Shown here: in pieces, positions 1-11,526 of the stretch
Numbering within the stretch: position 1 is the first letter of the stretch
Layout of the letters: each line of letters opens with the position of its first letter
DNA from: Symsagittifera roscoffensis
Lineage: Eukaryota; Xenacoelomorpha; Acoela; Convolutidae
Direction of reading: 5' to 3'
Assembly: GCF_963678635.1 (NCBI RefSeq)
Contig: NC_087062.1
Location: 71,641,345 to 71,705,344, forward strand
Length of the DNA: 64,000 bases
Notes under the pieces: generated by a model
Databases searched by the model: none
What the model saw: only the letters and a program-made list of their open reading frames with translations
Told to the model about the DNA's origin: nothing
Position numbers and translations under genes: made by a program

Positions 1-1770
1 GGCTGCAGTACGGAGGAGGAACAGAGTCACTATAGATATGCATGATTTTCAAGCCGAAAAAGGATTTTCTGTCCTCTAGTTTTCTGATATTTTGTCTCTT
101 CTGTTTTGCATCTCGACAACCAATCTCCTTAGCTACTACCTAAGAAAGTATTCGCTGGAGAAGACTACATACAAACTCGCGGTCATTGGAGAAATTGGCC
201 ATTGACAATGTGCAGTAAGCGCTGGGAACTATCCAGAGTGCGCCGTACTCGACAAGCCATACTTGTATTGAGTTTTGCGACGTGTTTCGACCGAGGTGGA
301 TCGAACACACATCAAAGCTCGACCAAAAATACCTGGCCAGAATGACCTATAGTCGAACTCTGACTGCCTTCCCACTGAAACTTATACGACATGATCCTTA
401 AGCTCTCGCTGTATGTTCGACATCAAGCTTCGTTTCTATAATTAGAAAAGCAAAACGAACAGTCTACATGGTCTAAATTTTCACTAGAAAGATATGGGGG
501 ATGAAATATAGCGTAGATCATCCTGGCTAGGATATGGGTACGGGTCAGAAGTGCTGGTTCTGGTTGGCTTATCGAAGCCACCTTAAAATAATAATGTCCA
601 ATTCCGCAAAAACAATAGCACAAACGTCCCAGTTTTCTTGAATAAGTATTTGTAAAACTGCATATAGAATCGTGCAAAGATAATTTCTTACGCTCATGGT
701 CAGTACGTGATATGAAAGAAATGTTTGAAACAATTTAAATACGTAGTTATTTACATATATTTATTATCTGAACTGCACCACCAAACACAAAATATGTTTT
801 TAGGAAATTTCTTCCAAAGTTCAGTATATGAATTTGATCAGGGTTCATACGCGAGATATCCCTGGTTAACCAATTTTTTTAAGTGCATTTAAAATGATCG
901 TATTGATTTTTCTTCTGCGTGGCGCGTTGTAGTGTCATCAGCAATCAGTATTACCCCAGATTTATCAACGAAATTTGGAACACCCAAGGGTTAAAAACAC
1001 AAGCTTAAAGTCAAACTTTTACAAACTATGTCAATTTAAATTAGTATCAATTTTTTTCCGGATCAAGTCCAGTTGAAAATACTTATTCTGAAAATTTTTT
1101 TTTTCAGATAGCTTAGAAAAAAACAGGTTGAATGTTCTACATAGAAACGTTTTTTTTTCCGCTTTTGAAGTGATGCAGACTTTTGTTACCTTCAACCCTT
1201 ACGACAATAACTAGGGAAGAGCGGTTGGCTCAAAAACAATTTTGGTTGGGTTCGGTTCAGTTTTTACTAATTTCGGTTCGATTTTTTAAAGTTTAGAGCA
1301 AAAAATTGCATTGCCTAGAACAATTTACAAAAATGACAACTTTTCATGAAGAAACAAAAGTTTACAAAGCCTTTTGGCCAAAAAGCTCTCTCGTCGTACA
1401 ATCTTCGTATTTCCTCCGGGGCTTCAGACTCGCTCACTTGCAGTTGCTGCCCCAGGAAGACCCAGAAAGTTGTGTTTTTGCAATTTTACATTTGAAAAAA
1501 AAAAAAATTATGCAGCGTCTGAAAAGTTTCATGCAATCTTCAGCGTTCAGAGCAAAGTTCAATTTATTACCTTTGGGTGATTCAAAAAGAACTAAAAGTA
1601 AGCCTATAATTTATTTCCCTTGCGAGAGAAAATGACTGGTTAAGGTTGAGCGTACTGACTTTTGATGCCATAATAGTCACAGTGCAATAATCAAAGGTTT
1701 ATACCTTAACTTATCAACCTCTATCGCAAGATCGTGAAGATTTAATCTAAGGAAGTTTTGACTTCAACAA
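1..1770. other. Unannotated AT-rich sequence
   Basis: No gene, RNA or repeat boundary could be supported. Bases about 130-460 are less AT-rich than their surroundings, but frames on both strands are broken by stops and no family is recognisable. Bases about 1,220-1,290 repeat a short 'ggttcggtt'-like motif. The longest open frame (1306-1635, plus) contains a long lysine run and no recognisable domain, so it is treated as chance. Confidence 0.5.
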
Positions 1771-1774
1771 TAAA

Positions 1775-3327
1775 AAAAATCAGGTTTGCTAGCTGTTTCA
1801 ATGGTTTTTTTGTATGTTTCTCTCTTTAAAAAACAAACGTTTCCTATGTTTTTTTCTTTTTCAACAATTGTTAAAATTAAATGTTTTCATTCACTGTTTG
1901 TTACTTTTGCGACAGCAAGTGTATTGCAACCAAGTACTATACTTTTTCCCGTAAATGACTTTTTTCACAGGACTTACTGAACTCATTTCCTATAAGCCTC
2001 TGTTAGCTACAAGTTTATTGTAACAAGCAAAAATTGTGTCGCATTTTATATATCTGTCTTATTCGAAAATAGCTTTTTATGTTGGTTGTGATTTTACCAA
2101 CTCGATTAGTAAAACTTACATTTCTGTTTTCTCTTCTATTTTTTTGGCCTAATCGGCTTCGGGCTACAAAATTTTTATTTAGTGGCCTCAATTTCTTGCA
2201 TGTGTGTTTGTTTCAATAGCGAAGGGGACTTAATAAATTTTTAAAAGTTTTTTGCCTTCTCCGATTTTGTTCCTTTTTTTCCTTTTTTAGATTTGTCCCT
2301 ATAATATATCGGCTCAGTGGCCTCGTGGCCTCTTGTTGTGCCGTTTGACAGTTGAAGAAATTTTTGTGTGCGCTGTGTAGTTTTTCGATTATTCAAGCCG
2401 TCAACACTCGAAAACTTGATGAGGTTGAACTTAAGACCTTATTCACAAAAGTTCTGGAGTATCGTTTAACAATTCGTTTCAAATTTTCATAGTTCCAAAA
2501 AACATACTAATACATGAGCTCTTAACCATATTTGGAATTGTCATTTAGTGGTTTTTTGGTTTCTTTGGCAGCTAAACTAGCCTAGAGTTCAACCATGCAA
2601 CTTTTCCGACTTTTAAAGATGAATTCGTTTCATTTCCTTACTTGCAAAATATCTTCAATGTGCAGAGATGAGTTGCTGTAATGAAGTTCAATTAATCTCT
2701 TTTGATCTACTTGTAGAAGATTTTCATTGATAAAAAAACTTTTGTCCTGTACACCCTCCAGCCCATGTAAATTGCCCTCCTCCCAAACTCTCTGATGCAT
2801 CGGATCATAATAAAACTTCGAAATAACAAGAAAGCTCTTTCCGGCATCCACCCTCGTAGGAAGAAGATTGCCTATCAAAAATTTTTAAGCATCGGAAATT
2901 CATGAAAATCCAAAATAATTAGAATGGTCTTTACAGCTTCCAACCTCGTCGGAAGAATATGGCATACATAAAGTGCTCCTTATGATTTGAAATAGTTATC
3001 AAAACTTGAACATTCTATGCTGCACAAATCTGATTAAATTTTCTAGAATTTAGGTTGATATTGGATACTAAAAAAGTTCTTTTTACTCGCCAAATTCAGT
3101 AGATCGGTATGATATGTCTAGGAAAAAAATGAGCTCCAAGATCTACTCCGGCCTTGTTTTCTGATTTACAATGAAGTCTCACTGCGTTTTTTTCTTCATG
3201 GATGAAAACAAATTTTTGCATAGGCTTGTTTGTATAATTTAGAGACTGAGAAAGTAAAGTTCAAGTTTCTATCACAAAAAAGGCTTATAAAAAGTCCTTC
3301 AAAAATTCATTCATAATTTAGTGTGTT
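1775..3327 (+). repeat. Left copy of the array's non-coding segment
   Basis: Bases 1,775-2,780 match, with many differences, the middle segment of the units at about 9,990-11,200, 11,650-12,860 and 13,990-15,210. Shared landmarks include 'gcaagtgtattgcaacc', the 'ggcctcgtggcctcttgttg' stretch, and the ending 'gtaaattgccctcctccca'. Bases 3,040-3,327 match a different place, 15,660-15,960, at the far right of the array. This copy therefore carries a tail that the internal units lack, and tail and LTR-like head abut at 3,327/3,328. Confidence 0.6.
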
Positions 3328-3535
3328 AGCGATTAAATTAGTTCACGCCATTTTAGGGCTGATCACACGCTGTCAAGTTTCTGATGCTAACTGGTTTTTT
3401 TTTTTATTTTTCGGAGTTGTCTGTCATCTTTGTTTGACCTCTATTTCATTGTCTCCGACTAGCCTCAATATATAAAATCTATACCGTTCTTTATTCTGAA
3501 CTCTGAAATTTACAGTTAAATTTACTATTACTTAA
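3328..3535 (+). repeat. 5' LTR-like head
   Basis: It starts 'tgttagcgattaaat' and matches the sequence starting 'tgatagtgattaaataag' at 6309 over about 200 bp, including a shared 'cacgctgtcaag' motif and a shared 'tttgacctctatttcattg'-like stretch. A TG start and position directly upstream of the primer-binding-like motif support an LTR. The right border is inferred, since the two copies diverge there. Confidence 0.55.
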
Positions 3536-3553
3536 CCTGGCGTAGCCAGCAAG
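3536..3553 (+). other. Primer-binding-site-like motif
   Basis: 'cctggcgtagccagc' follows the LTR-like head directly, where a tRNA primer-binding site is expected. A similar 'cctggcgtggtcacgagc' occurs at 7129-7146 inside the neighbouring repeat, suggesting a second 5' internal fragment there. The tRNA primer was not identified. Confidence 0.35.
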
Positions 3554-3808
3554 CCATATTGGGAGAAAAAAACTTTTGGAGTCACGTCGTTTTGGCCTTC
3601 GAAACTAACATAACCGCCCATACTGTGGGAACTTTGGTTTAACTGATTTCGAAGGGGATTTGTGAATAAACCTGGAACTAATCCGAAAAATTTCTACCAC
3701 GAAATTAAGCTTACTGTAGCTTAAATTACTGCGCTAGCGGAGACTGTTGACAAAATTAACAGATTAGAGGCATAGCAGACGTTAATATCGGATCGGGTCG
3801 GAAAAAAT

Positions 3809-4440
3809 ATGAACTATAGAGTAAAAGCTGAGTTTTTTGAAAAAATAATGCCTATACAACAAAAAGGGAAAGTTCCCAAAACACTGCAAGACAAAATCGA
3901 TGAAAAAATTGCCGTATTACTTAAACAAGGAGATACAGAAAATTTCGAAGATTGCTCAAATAAGTACTTCGATTCACCGATAATAAAAACAGTAAAAAAG
4001 GTGGGACAGTGAAACTATTAAAATAATCAGGGAATTTAAGCTAACAGGTGCCTTAAAAGAAATATCAAACGCCGTACATCGAAGAATTTGTGAACACGGT
4101 AGGGCAAACAATAAGCGAAAGAAAAACAGGGAACGTATATTTTTCTACGTTGGACCTAAGGTAAGCCTCTGACCAACTACCACTCAGCCCGGAAATAAAG
4201 GTAAAGTGTAATTTTTAAGCGGTCGGAGGGATCAACCGGTAACTACAGATTTAAAAAACGGACTTTTTTGGCCTAACGACAATGCCTGCAGAAATTCAAA
4301 GGGTAATAAACGCGATACTCTCGGAGTTTCCACAGAAACACGCTTTCATTGATGACATCTTAGTTGTTAGAAAAGGTAGGGAAGTAGAACACATTGGTAC
4401 GGTAGAAAATACACTAAAAAAACTAGGCAAATAAAACATG
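3809..4440 (+). pseudogene. Gypsy reverse transcriptase fragments
   Basis: Three frame-shifted pieces. 3809-4010 is the segment just before RT motif 1, containing 'KIDEKIAVLLKQGD' and 'SPIIKTVKK'. About 4080-4190 holds the catalytic 'STLDLR' block followed by 'DQLPLS'. About 4275-4435 holds 'MPAEIQRV' and the active-site 'FIDDILVV', where the aspartate pair is present. Stops and frameshifts between the pieces show the gene is dead. Family assignment rests on motif order. Confidence 0.75.
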
Positions 4441-4749
4441 TCGCTAAAACAAAACAAGTGTTATTTTTCATAGCGAGAACCCGAATGATTAGTCCACAGG
4501 ATAACTTCGAATGGAATAACCCCATTAACGCAAAAACGGAACCGATCGAAACCTAAAAACCTCTTTTACTTTTCGCAGCCTAATTTTTTTATGGTCTTCT
4601 TTCATATTCTGCACAAAAGTTTACCAGCGCTCACCGAATCATCTGCGCCCTTAGGACCCTATTAATTTAGCAAATGAGTACAAATCGACACAAAAGTGTC
4701 AAGGCATTCGAATGAAATAACAAGTCGCTAAAATAGTCGAACTAAGGCA

Positions 4750-5090
4750 TTTTGACGTATATTGTGATCGGGACGGTTTGCGACGCAAGTCACAATGGAC
4801 ATGGAGCAGTACTCGAACATTTAGGTTCCGAAGTCTGCAGATCCATTTTTGGTATCAAAATTTTGGTACCTAAACGACGGCGGAAAAAAACCCAAAAAAT
4901 GACTTAGATTGCTAGCGGTTGTATGGGGGAGGGAACAAAATTTTCGGAAATGTGTGTTGGGAAGAAAATTTTCAATCTAAGCAGACCACAAAGCGCTGGT
5001 TTCATAACTAAACGGCAACACTAAAAAGAATAAAAACTATGTTCAGCTGGCTTGCGCAATGGCTTGCTCGCTTAATTCTCTTCGAATTTA
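4750..5090 (+). pseudogene. Gypsy RNase H fragments
   Basis: About 4770-4830 reads 'CDASHNGHGAVLEHLGSE', the first RNase H block. About 4980-5010 reads 'DHKALVS', the later block typical of Ty3/gypsy RNase H, followed by a stop. 5039-5095 continues with a tryptophan/arginine-rich 'RWLARL'-like connector. The frame changes at least twice. It lies between the RT and integrase relics as expected. Confidence 0.7.
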
Positions 5091-5169
5091 AGGTAGCTAT
5101 CCGTACTTTTATGGTAGCCTTGCCGCAATCAGGCACAACCGGCAGGAATGCATTAAAGCCGGTAAAAAG

Positions 5170-5570
5170 ACGAAAACTATGTGCCCCAAAGGAGATTCAG
5201 AGAAACTACCGGAATCAGGGGACCAAAATAATCAGTACAATTAGGTTTTTGGGGACCACCAAAGTACTTATACGAGTAAAAAAGTATGTCACAGTAGCAG
5301 CTGATCGATTTTCAAGATGGACATTGGTTATGTTCCGCGGATCAAACCACTCGGAAAAGATACTTAAATTCCTGAAAACATATATAAAAACGTGCGGTAT
5401 ACCTCGACAAATTAACATAGACCAAGGTACCAATTTAAGGTCCGAGGAAATTTTTGCGATAAGAAGGAATCTAAATCATCCAACCGCTTGTGAAAGACCA
5501 TCGATGGACAGGTTGAGAGGAACGAACAATCAGAAGTTTAAAGAACTCAGTGTTAACTCATGGTCGTGAC
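5170..5570 (+). pseudogene. Gypsy integrase core, truncated
   Basis: The open segment shows the DDE integrase core: 'VTVAADRFSRW' with the first catalytic aspartate, then 'HSEKILKFLKTYI', then 'GIPRQINIDQGTN' with the second aspartate. A frameshift near 5,450 disturbs the following region, although 'MDRLRGTNN' still resembles the stretch containing the catalytic glutamate. Downstream sequence to about 5,740 is stop-ridden. The element could not integrate itself. Confidence 0.75.
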
Positions 5571-5739
5571 GGAAAAAAGGGACTTTTGCAGAAAAAGCTT
5601 GAGAATGCCCTCGGAGCACTAAGTAATGCGAACCTCAAAATCACGTCATTCGGCCATCATGGACGGGAGGCCAACAAAATTTAAGAACTCTCACAAAAAA
5701 GCCATCACTACGAAGCTTAAACTGGGCAAACGTTGTACA

Positions 5740-6308
5740 ATCTAAAAATTCTTTCTTAGACAAAAGAGAGCCTGATGCGCAGAGAATGCCTCATCTGGCG
5801 GACACAAATTGTGCATTTCAGTCTGTTACCGAGTACGATATCAAAGATAGATGTGAACACGAGATCTGCGGAGCAGAAGAAAAGGCAACAAACGGCGGAA
5901 GCGACGAATACGTTGAGCAAGCCTTCGGTATTGGCAACAACCATTCCAAAGGTGGATGGAGAAAACAGCGAGTAAGAAAAGGTTGATTTTCTATGCAAGC
6001 CAGGAGTCGGTCAGATCACAAGACGAAACATCATCAAGATGACGCGGAAGAAAACGCACTGCGGCTGACCAGATGAGCGCAGTTATGATAGACAACATTC
6101 AAAAAACAGGAAAGGGAAAATAAACCAAGGAAAAAATGGGAAGCCTATACAAAACTATTCTAAAACTTTCCAAAATTAATAGTTCAGGGAGAGGGCCGAA
6201 AGTAGAGCGATCCGAAACTCAAAACTTCAGTTTGAATAATTTGTTCTTTTTGACTTTATCTTTTTCCATTACTTAAATCTCAATCATTTTCTTTTCCACG
6301 CGGGAAGG
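5740..6308 (+). mobile_element. Gypsy 3' internal segment and polypurine end
   Basis: The segment runs from the end of pol into a purine-rich stretch ('cgcgggaagg') directly before the LTR-like head at 6309. It reappears, with deletions, at 7,500-8,002, 9,570-9,858, 11,215-11,526, 12,870-13,350, 13,560-13,876 and 15,230-15,542. The common core is 'gcagaagaaaaggcaacaaa' and 'gggaagcctata'. The short open frames in it are remnants of the pol C-terminus and have no visible domain. Confidence 0.6.
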
Positions 6309-7399
6309 TGATAGTGATTAAATAAGTTCACGCCATTTTAGTTATGATTCTACGCTGTCAAGATTCTGGTGCCTACTGGTATTCAATCTCCGGAGTTGTG
6401 CGTCACCTTTGGTTGACCTCTGTTTCATTGTCTCCGACCAACCTTCTGATCTACCATTTTTATACAATTTATCGGTGTATACTCTAAAACTATCATTGCG
6501 ACTATCTCTTTCCTAATAAAAACCAGGTTTTCCGGCTGTTTTCATGGTTTTTCTGTAATTTTTAAATAAAATAAACATTTTGGTATGTTTTTTTTTATAT
6601 CAACAATTGTTCACCCTAATGACTGTTTTCAATTACAGTTTTTTTGCATTTTTGATAGCAAGTGTGTTGCAACCCAGCACTGTACTTTTTCCAGTTAAAT
6701 GATTTTTTTACAGAACTAACGGAAAGTATTTCCTAAGAGCCTCACTTACCAACTAACTTAATGCAACAGACAAACTTTACGCAGGTTAGCTTTTCAAATA
6801 TCTGTATCTTTCGGAAAAGCTTTCTTAGGTGAAAGAGACCCTGCACAGAGATTGCCACATCCGGCGGACAACAACTGGGGGGTCCAGTCTGATACAGAGT
6901 ACGAGCTCAAACATAGATATCATACAACCCGACTAACTGACGACCAACTAGGTCGGAGAAGCATCATGAAGAATCAAGAAGGGGACATCGGCCACTACAG
7001 CGCCAACGGAGCTCATTTTCCAGCAGAGCGGAGAGCGAAATCTCAACAGGTATAAACTGTTGAAAATTAAAATCGAAGCGCAAAGCGCTCTAACGGTGTG
7101 TATGAGTAACGGTAGTGTACTTAGGAAACCTGGCGTGGTCACGAGCAAGAAAACTAACGGCGCCTAAAAAGAGCCTCCAGGGCCATCAACACTTCACATA
7201 GACCAAAGTACGGGCAAGGGAAAATAGCGGCCTCCAAGCAGGCACCCTCACGACGGACCAAGTTGCCCCAAAGAGCAGTCCCCCAGCACTGAAGGGTAGA
7301 AGAGTAAGGCAGGGTAGAATAATCCAGAGAACGAATCGGAATCAGATGAAGACGACGATATGCCACTCTCGGCAAAAAAGCGACCGTAGAGAGAGAGAC

Positions 7400-7443
<44 letters not shown>

Positions 7444-8002
7444 CATCTAGGAGTCGAGATACGAGCGATCGAAGAGCGAAGCAAACGGAAACGGCCAACG
7501 AGGCCGGAAGGGTACGGCCTAGCGACTACAAAACGGCAACGGAAAATGTGAACACGAAAAATGCAGAGCAGAAGAAAAGGCAACAAACGGCGGAACCAAC
7601 GAATATGTAGAGCAAGCCTCCGGCATTGGCAACAACCATTCCAAAGGTGGGTGGAACGAACAGCAAGGAAGCAAAGGTTGATTTTCTATGCAAGCTAGGA
7701 ATCGGTCAGATCACAAGACGAAATATCATCAAGATGATGCGGAAGAAAACGAACGGCCGCAGACCAGATGGGCGCAGTTATGATAGACAACATTCAAAGA
7801 ACAGGAAGGGGAAAATAAACGAAGGAAAAAATGGGAAGCCTAAAAAAAACTTTTCTAAAACTTTCTAAAATTAATAGTTCAGGGAAAGGGCCGAACGTAG
7901 AGCGATCCGAAACTCAAAACTTCAGTTTTCAATTATTTGGTATTTTACTTTAACTTTTTCCATTACTTAAATCTCATTCATTTTCATTTTCACAGGGGAA
8001 TC
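6309..8002 (+). repeat. Array unit 1 with extra internal sequence
   Basis: An LTR-like head and shortened middle segment (6,309-6,835) are followed by gypsy internal sequence. The start at 6,836-6,910 matches 5,755-5,850; a less AT-rich piece then runs to 7,500 and the common 3' internal segment to 8,002. The piece 6,910-7,500 occurs nowhere else in the window and contains a primer-binding-like motif at 7129 and a GA microsatellite. It is probably from a second, differently deleted element copy. Confidence 0.55.
7388..7441 (+). repeat. GA microsatellite
   Basis: An almost pure (GA)n tract interrupted by 'aca' and 'aaa'. On the minus strand it gives a serine/leucine repeat inside an open frame (7154-7498), which is why that frame looks long. 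Confidence 0.9.
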
Positions 8003-9858
8003 CGATAGTGATTAAATAAGTTCACACCATTTTAGTTAAGATTCCACGCTGTCAAGTTTCTGGGGCCTTCTGGTATTAAACCATCGTAGTTGTCTGTCAC
8101 CTTTGTTTTGATGGGTTTCTATGGCTTTTTATATATTCATTTTTTAAAACAAGCGTTTTTCTGTTTTTTTTTCAATTTTTTTTTCGGCTTGATCGGTTGT
8201 GGGCTTTTATTTATCGGCTTAGTCGCCTGATTGTCTTGTGGCAGAAAAAATGCCTTTTGTGCATGAGTAATTGTTTCCATGGCGAGTGGAACGTAATAAT
8301 TTTTTGTGAGTCGTATGCCTTTTTTTTGATTTTGTTGGTTTATTTTCCGTTTTGGATTTCGCCCTATGTTATATCGTCTTAGTGGCCTCGTGGCCTCTTG
8401 TTGTGTCGTTTGACAAGTGAAGAAGTTTTTTTGTGCGTGTGTTTTGACGGCGAGGGGGACTCAACCTGTTTTTTTTTTACAATTTTTTCGATTGTTTCAA
8501 TTCATAGGATTTGTGCTACAATAGAAATGTCAAAAAATTATCCCTGTGTTGAAATTTTACATCTCTGTTTTTTTTTTGAATTTTTGTCTTATTTCGAGCG
8601 AGGTAAAATTGATCGATTAGGCTAATAAATATGACTTTACGAACAAAGACTAGTTTTGGAAGCTTGATTTAGCGGTTTCTCGCCAAAAAAAGATTACTGC
8701 AAAAAAACGGAAAAAATTATTCATTTTTTGGAGACAATTGTTGCCTGAGTTACTAACGTTCTACACATTTGGGTAGTTGTCTCACCACGCTCGACAAGCG
8801 AAACTAATTGAAGAAAGTAGAAACAATCGTTTACGAATGAGGGTCGGATTATAATGTGCTATATGTGCAGCAACCGGGTATTCTTGTTTTCTTTTTTTTT
8901 TCGTTTTTTTGGTTGCGGCTGAATATTGTTTCGATTTACTAAATTTAATTTGTGCTATTTGATTGGAAAATTAATATATTTTTCAAATTCAGGACAGTGA
9001 TTTTGTTGTCCTAAGAGTTTTTAACATTTTCATCTTTGTTACCGCTTGGTGGGTTTTCTTTTGATGGTATTTTTTCATTTTATTGTCTTGTCATGTTTCA
9101 AATTTATTTTTGTTAAATAGACTATATTTTCTAATGTTCGAGTAGTTTTTCGATTATTGAATCCGTCAACATTCAAAATTTTGAATAGGTTGTATTAAAG
9201 ACCTTTTTCACAATAATTCTGGAGTATCGTGTAGTTACTCGTTTAGCCTGTTCACAGTTCCATAAAAGCTTATCAATAAAGGGGCTTTTAACCAAACTTG
9301 GAGCTGTCATTCAGTGGTTTTAGGGTCTTTTTGGTAGCTAAACTAACTTAGAGTTCCATCTTGCAATTTTTTCGAAATTTGTTTCGTTTCCTTTTTTACA
9401 AAAGACCCTCAATATGTAGATATGAGTTGCTGTAAGGAAGTTCAATTAATCAGATTTTTTTCATCTTCCCCTTCTGCTTTTGGCAAATCTTCTTTGATAA
9501 ACATACTTTTGCTCTGTACGCCCTTCAGCCCATGTAAATTGCCCTCCTCCCAAAAGTAACAAGCGGCCTAGGGCCTAGCGACTACAAAACGGCGACCGAA
9601 AATGTGAACACAAGATCTGCGCAGCAGAAGAAAAGGCAACAAACGGCGTCCCCTATAGACAACATGCAAAGAACAAGAAGGGGGAAAAAAACGAAGGAAA
9701 GAATGGGAAGCCTATACAAAACTATTCTAAAACTTTCTAAAATTAATAGTTCAGGGAGCGATCCGAAACTCAAAACTACAGTTTTCATTTATTTGGTATT
9801 TTATTTAAACTTTTTCTAATATTTAAATCTCATTCGTTTTCATTTTCACAGGGGAATC
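8003..9858 (+). repeat. Array unit 2
   Basis: The head begins 'cgatagtgattaaataag'. The middle segment is deleted early, going straight to the 'cggcttgatcggttgtgggc' landmark. Bases about 8,630-8,990 are unique to this unit. The internal segment at 9,570-9,858 is the short 'gtcccctatagacaacatgc' version seen in the following units. Confidence 0.65.
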
Positions 9859-11526
9859 TGATAGTGATTAAATAAGTTCACACCATTTTAGTTATGATTC
9901 CACGCTGTCAAGTTTCTGGGGCCTACTGGTATTTAACCATCGTAGTTGTCTGTCACCTTTGTTTTAATGAGTTTCTATGGCTTTTTATATATTCAATTTT
10001 TAAAACAAGCGTTTTCTCTGTTTTTTTTTCTACATCAGCAATTGTCAAACCTAATTCTTTTCCTTCATTATTTTTTTTGCACTTGCGATAGCAAGTTTGT
10101 TGCAAGCGAGGACTATACTTTTTCCCATAAATGATTTTTTTGACAGAACTTACTGGATTCTTTTCCTAGAAGCCTCTAATAGCAACTAATTTTTTTGCAA
10201 CAGATAAATTTTTTGCAGGCTAGCTTTTTGAATAACTGTTATTTTCGAAAATAGCTTTTTTTGTTGGTTGTTATTTTACCAACTCGGTTTGGTGAACTTT
10301 CATTTTATTGTTTTTTTTTCATTTTTTTTCGGCTTGATCGGCTATGGGTTATTATATATCGGCTTAGTCGCTTGATTGTCTTGTGGCGAAAAAATGCCTT
10401 GTGTGCATAAGTATATGTTTCCATGGCGAGTGGGACTTGATAAATTTTTGTAAGTCATACCTTTTTTTAATTTTGTTCGTTTTTCCCCTTTTTTTGACGT
10501 TTTAGATTTCGCCCTATTTTATATCGGCTCAGTGGCCTTGTGGCCTTTTGTTGTTTTGTTTGACAAGTGAAGAAGTTTTTGTTTGCGTGTGTGTTTTGAC
10601 GGCGAGGGGGACTCAATCAGTTTTTTAAATATTTTTTTTTTCGATTGTTTCGATTCATAGGGTTTGTTCTACATTATTTTCTGCTTTGATACCGCTTGGT
10701 GGGTTTTCTTTCGATGGTAATTTTTCATTTTATTGTCTGGGCATGTTTCAAAATTAGTTTTGGTAAAAAGATTATATTTTAGAATTTTCGAGTAGTTTTT
10801 CGATTATTCAATCCGTCAACATTCGAAATTTTGAATAGGTTGTATTAAAGACCTTTTTCACAATAATTCTGGAGTATCGTGTAGTTACTCGTTTAGCCTG
10901 TTCACAGTTCCATAAAAACTTATCAATAAAGGAGCTTTTAACCAAATTTGGAGCTGTCATTCAGTGGTTTTAGGGTCTTTTCGGTAGCTAAACTAGCTTA
11001 GAGTTCCATCTTGCAATTTTTTCGAAATTTGTTTCGTTTCCTTTTTTTTGAAAAGACCCTCAATATGCAGATTTGAGTTGCTGTAATTAAGTTCAATTAA
11101 TCAGATTTTTTTCATCTTCCCCTTCTGCTTTTGGTAAATCTTCTTTGATAAACATACTTTTGCTCTGTACGCCCTTCAGCCCATGTAAATTGCCCTCCTC
11201 CCAAAAGTAACTAGCGGCCTAGGGCCTAGCGACTACAAAACGGCGACCGAAAATGTGAACACGAGATCTGCGCAGCAGAAGAAAAGGCAACAAACGGCGT
11301 CCCCTATAGACAACATGCAAAGAACAAGAAGGGGGAAAATAAACGAAGGAAAAAATGGGAAGCCTATACAAAACTATTCTAAAAGTTTCTAAAATTAATA
11401 GTTCAGGGAGAGGGCCGAACGTAGATCGATCCGAAACTCAAAACTACAGTTTTCATTTATTTGGTATTTTATTTTAACTTTTTCTATTGCTTAATTCTCA
11501 TTCCTTTTCATTTTCACAGGGGAATC
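9859..11526 (+). repeat. Array unit 3 (1,668 bp)
   Basis: Complete version of the unit: LTR-like head, about 1.2 kb non-coding middle, and a 310-bp gypsy 3' internal piece. It is nearly identical by eye to the unit starting at 11,527 over most of its length. Confidence 0.75.

Larger units (their letters stand above)
3328..6515 (+). mobile_element. Ty3/gypsy LTR retrotransposon relic
   Basis: A decayed element read on the plus strand. Order: LTR-like head (3328), primer-binding-like motif (3536), reverse transcriptase pieces (3.8-4.44 kb), RNase H pieces (4.75-5.04 kb), integrase core (5.2-5.57 kb), a purine-rich 3' internal segment (5.74-6.31 kb) and a second LTR-like head (6309). The RT-RNase H-integrase order is that of Ty3/gypsy. 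Reading frame is lost several times by stops and frameshifts, so it cannot be autonomous. No gag was recognised. The 3' internal segment is the source of the short internal pieces in the tandem array to the right. Confidence 0.75.

Noticed and set aside
1306-1635. 109-codon plus frame near the left edge
   Set aside because: Contains a poly-A-encoded lysine run, has no domain and no splice or neighbour context.
7154-7498. 114-codon minus frame with a long Ser/Leu repeat
   Set aside because: The repeat is a GA microsatellite, and the remainder is antisense to gypsy internal sequence.
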